From NCBI GenBank assembly GCA_012033015.1, contig JAAUPS010000002.1, positions 1 to 64,000 of the forward strand: a stretch of DNA of 64,000 nt. The letters are read 5' to 3'. Source of the DNA: Phormidesmis sp. RL_2_1 (GTDB taxonomy: Bacteria > Cyanobacteriota > Cyanobacteriia > Phormidesmidales > Phormidesmidaceae). How positions within the stretch are numbered: the first letter of the stretch is position 1; each line of letters opens with the position of its first letter. A model generated the notes under the pieces. That model saw only the letters and a program-made list of their open reading frames with translations. It ran no database searches and was not told the DNA's origin. Made by a program: the position numbers and the translations under genes. Below are positions 63,162 to 64,000 of the stretch, piece by piece.

Positions 63162-63960
63162 AGTTCTCTAAACTCCTACTAAAGTCGTGGCTAGCTGCTA
63201 ATCGTAATACAAAAAGTCGATCACTACGCAAAGGGAAAGACTGATCGCGCATACTCTGCATACTCTTTGTTTCTCGACTGTGCAGTTTATCGGCTGTGCA
63301 ATCGACCAAATTTATGGACTAACGCCTTGGGCAGTTCTGTAAATAAATTGCACATATAATAGATTGCATAGATTTGTTACTTTGCAATCCAACCATATGC
63401 CTTAAGATTGTATGCCTTTAGAACCGCCCTAAATCGCTTGCCTTACTGGGTTTCAGAGTTTCTTAAGATTTTTGCAACATGATAACAAAATAATACAAAT
63501 CGCTACAACGTAGGCCAAATATAGGATTTAGATTCAAGAAAGTTAGCATTTGAGCACATAGAACTGCTTTTTCTGAGCCTGTTGAGGGACTGCCTCTAGC
63601 ACTGTTTAGGCAAAGAAATGTATCAAAGTTATCTATTTGCTTGTGCTGATATGAGCTACCCAGGCGCTATGGCTTTGTTGGTTCATGGCTCTATAGCATT
63701 TCTCACTTGGCTAGACTACTTTGTATCGGGCCATTTTGTCCTAGGCCATTTTATATGGGCCATTTTATATCGGGTCATTTGGGTATAGGCTCAGTCGCTT
63801 GATGGCATGGCAAATAGTACATTTGAATTATTTGATTGCTATGATTGACGGTATTCTTGACGAGTTGCGATCGCACGACCTCGCAGCCACCATCTGCACC
63901 TAGCAACCCTAATGCACCTGACAACCCTGACAACAGAGACTTTCTCTCAGATAATCGCCC
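63162..63960. other. Divergent intergenic region between rpaB and radA
   Basis: No gene was recognised. The AT-rich half near 63300-63520 should hold the rpaB promoter. At 63690-63720 lies a half copy of the family A repeat, followed by degenerate 15-bp GGGCCATTTTATAT units (63725-63785). Confidence 0.55.
63690..63790. repeat. Half family A repeat plus tandem array
   Basis: CTATAGCATTTCTCACTTGG (with GCTAGACTAC after it) matches the left end of 42730-42760. Four degenerate 15-bp units follow. Confidence 0.7.
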
Positions 63961-64000
63961 ATGGCTAAGATTCGATCGATATACGTATGCAATGCCTGTG
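63961..64000 (+). CDS. radA: DNA repair protein RadA, first codons only
   Basis: The window ends 13 codons into this gene. The translated start MAKIRSIYVCNAC is the N-terminus of RadA/Sms, including the first C-x-x-C of its zinc finger. RadA is a RecA-like ATPase acting in recombinational repair. Its position divergent from rpaB fits many cyanobacterial genomes. The frame is open to the edge. Confidence 0.85.
   Translation, partial: MAKIRSIYVCNAC

Noticed and set aside
63841-63903. Short ATG frame of 20 codons before radA
   Set aside because: Too short, with no ribosome site and no recognisable product; the radA start at 63961 is clear.
1-64000. tRNA and rRNA genes
   Set aside because: I looked for cloverleaf hallmarks and ribosomal RNA sequence by eye and saw none; a covariance search would be needed to exclude a tRNA firmly.

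Overview
The window is chromosomal DNA of a cyanobacterium. The sequence shows an orange carotenoid protein gene followed by a fluorescence recovery protein gene, a Psb34-type photosystem II assembly gene, an RpaB-type response regulator, cyanobacteria-restricted families (DUF3685, DUF1400 hydrolase, TIGR02921 PEP-CTERM protein) and many GCGATCGC (HIP1) octamers. I cannot fix the genus. The very large signalling set, the dispersed palindromic repeats and the PEP-CTERM protein suggest a complex, possibly Leptolyngbya-like lineage; that is inference.

Layout. 0-1.3 kb: two small stress or light-type proteins (one with a Psb34-like motif, one CsbD-like). 1.6-9.5 kb: a DUF389 membrane protein and five two-component signalling genes. 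9.6-15.4 kb: a YihY/BrkB membrane protein, an unknown protein and a 1058-residue membrane protein with about seven divergent repeats. 15.8-21.0 kb: a photoprotection and stress island (OCP, FRP, Psb34, a Psb35-like protein, two exported small proteins, a DUF2267-type protein). 21.2-33 kb: MscS channel, DUF4349 lipoprotein, TPR protein, a cluster of DnaA-box-like sites, RecJ with a long C-terminal extension, and a PEP-CTERM membrane/vWA protein. 33-43 kb: glycosyltransferase-like protein, SDR, two single-domain response regulators, a LOV-domain hybrid histidine kinase, a TetR regulator and a REC-DUF3685 protein. 43-58 kb: metabolic and membrane genes (M17 aminopeptidase, DoxX, substrate-binding protein, CrtI/CrtH-like oxidoreductase, Spx/ArsC-like protein, DUF1400 hydrolase, FAD monooxygenase, inositol-phosphatase-like enzyme, AI-2E-type permease). 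58-64 kb: a lipid cluster plsX-fabH-fabD-plsC with rpaB next to it, and the first codons of radA running off the end.

Two features run through the whole window. First, ten genes are each split by single-base insertions or deletions (eleven events, several in homopolymers and several in genes expected to be essential). Frame-corrected products look complete, so I read these as probable sequencing errors and give joined coordinates. Second, intergenic DNA is full of repeats: dispersed palindromic elements of 80-180 bp, and short tandem arrays of 10-19 bp units that often sit at, or contain, the stop codon of the neighbouring gene.

Genes that plausibly work together are OCP with FRP (quenching of phycobilisomes and its reversal); Psb34 with the Psb35-like protein (photosystem II assembly, with an RpaB-type HLR1-like site upstream); plsX/fabH/fabD/plsC (fatty acid initiation and phosphatidic acid synthesis); and the kinase/response-regulator groups at both signalling loci.
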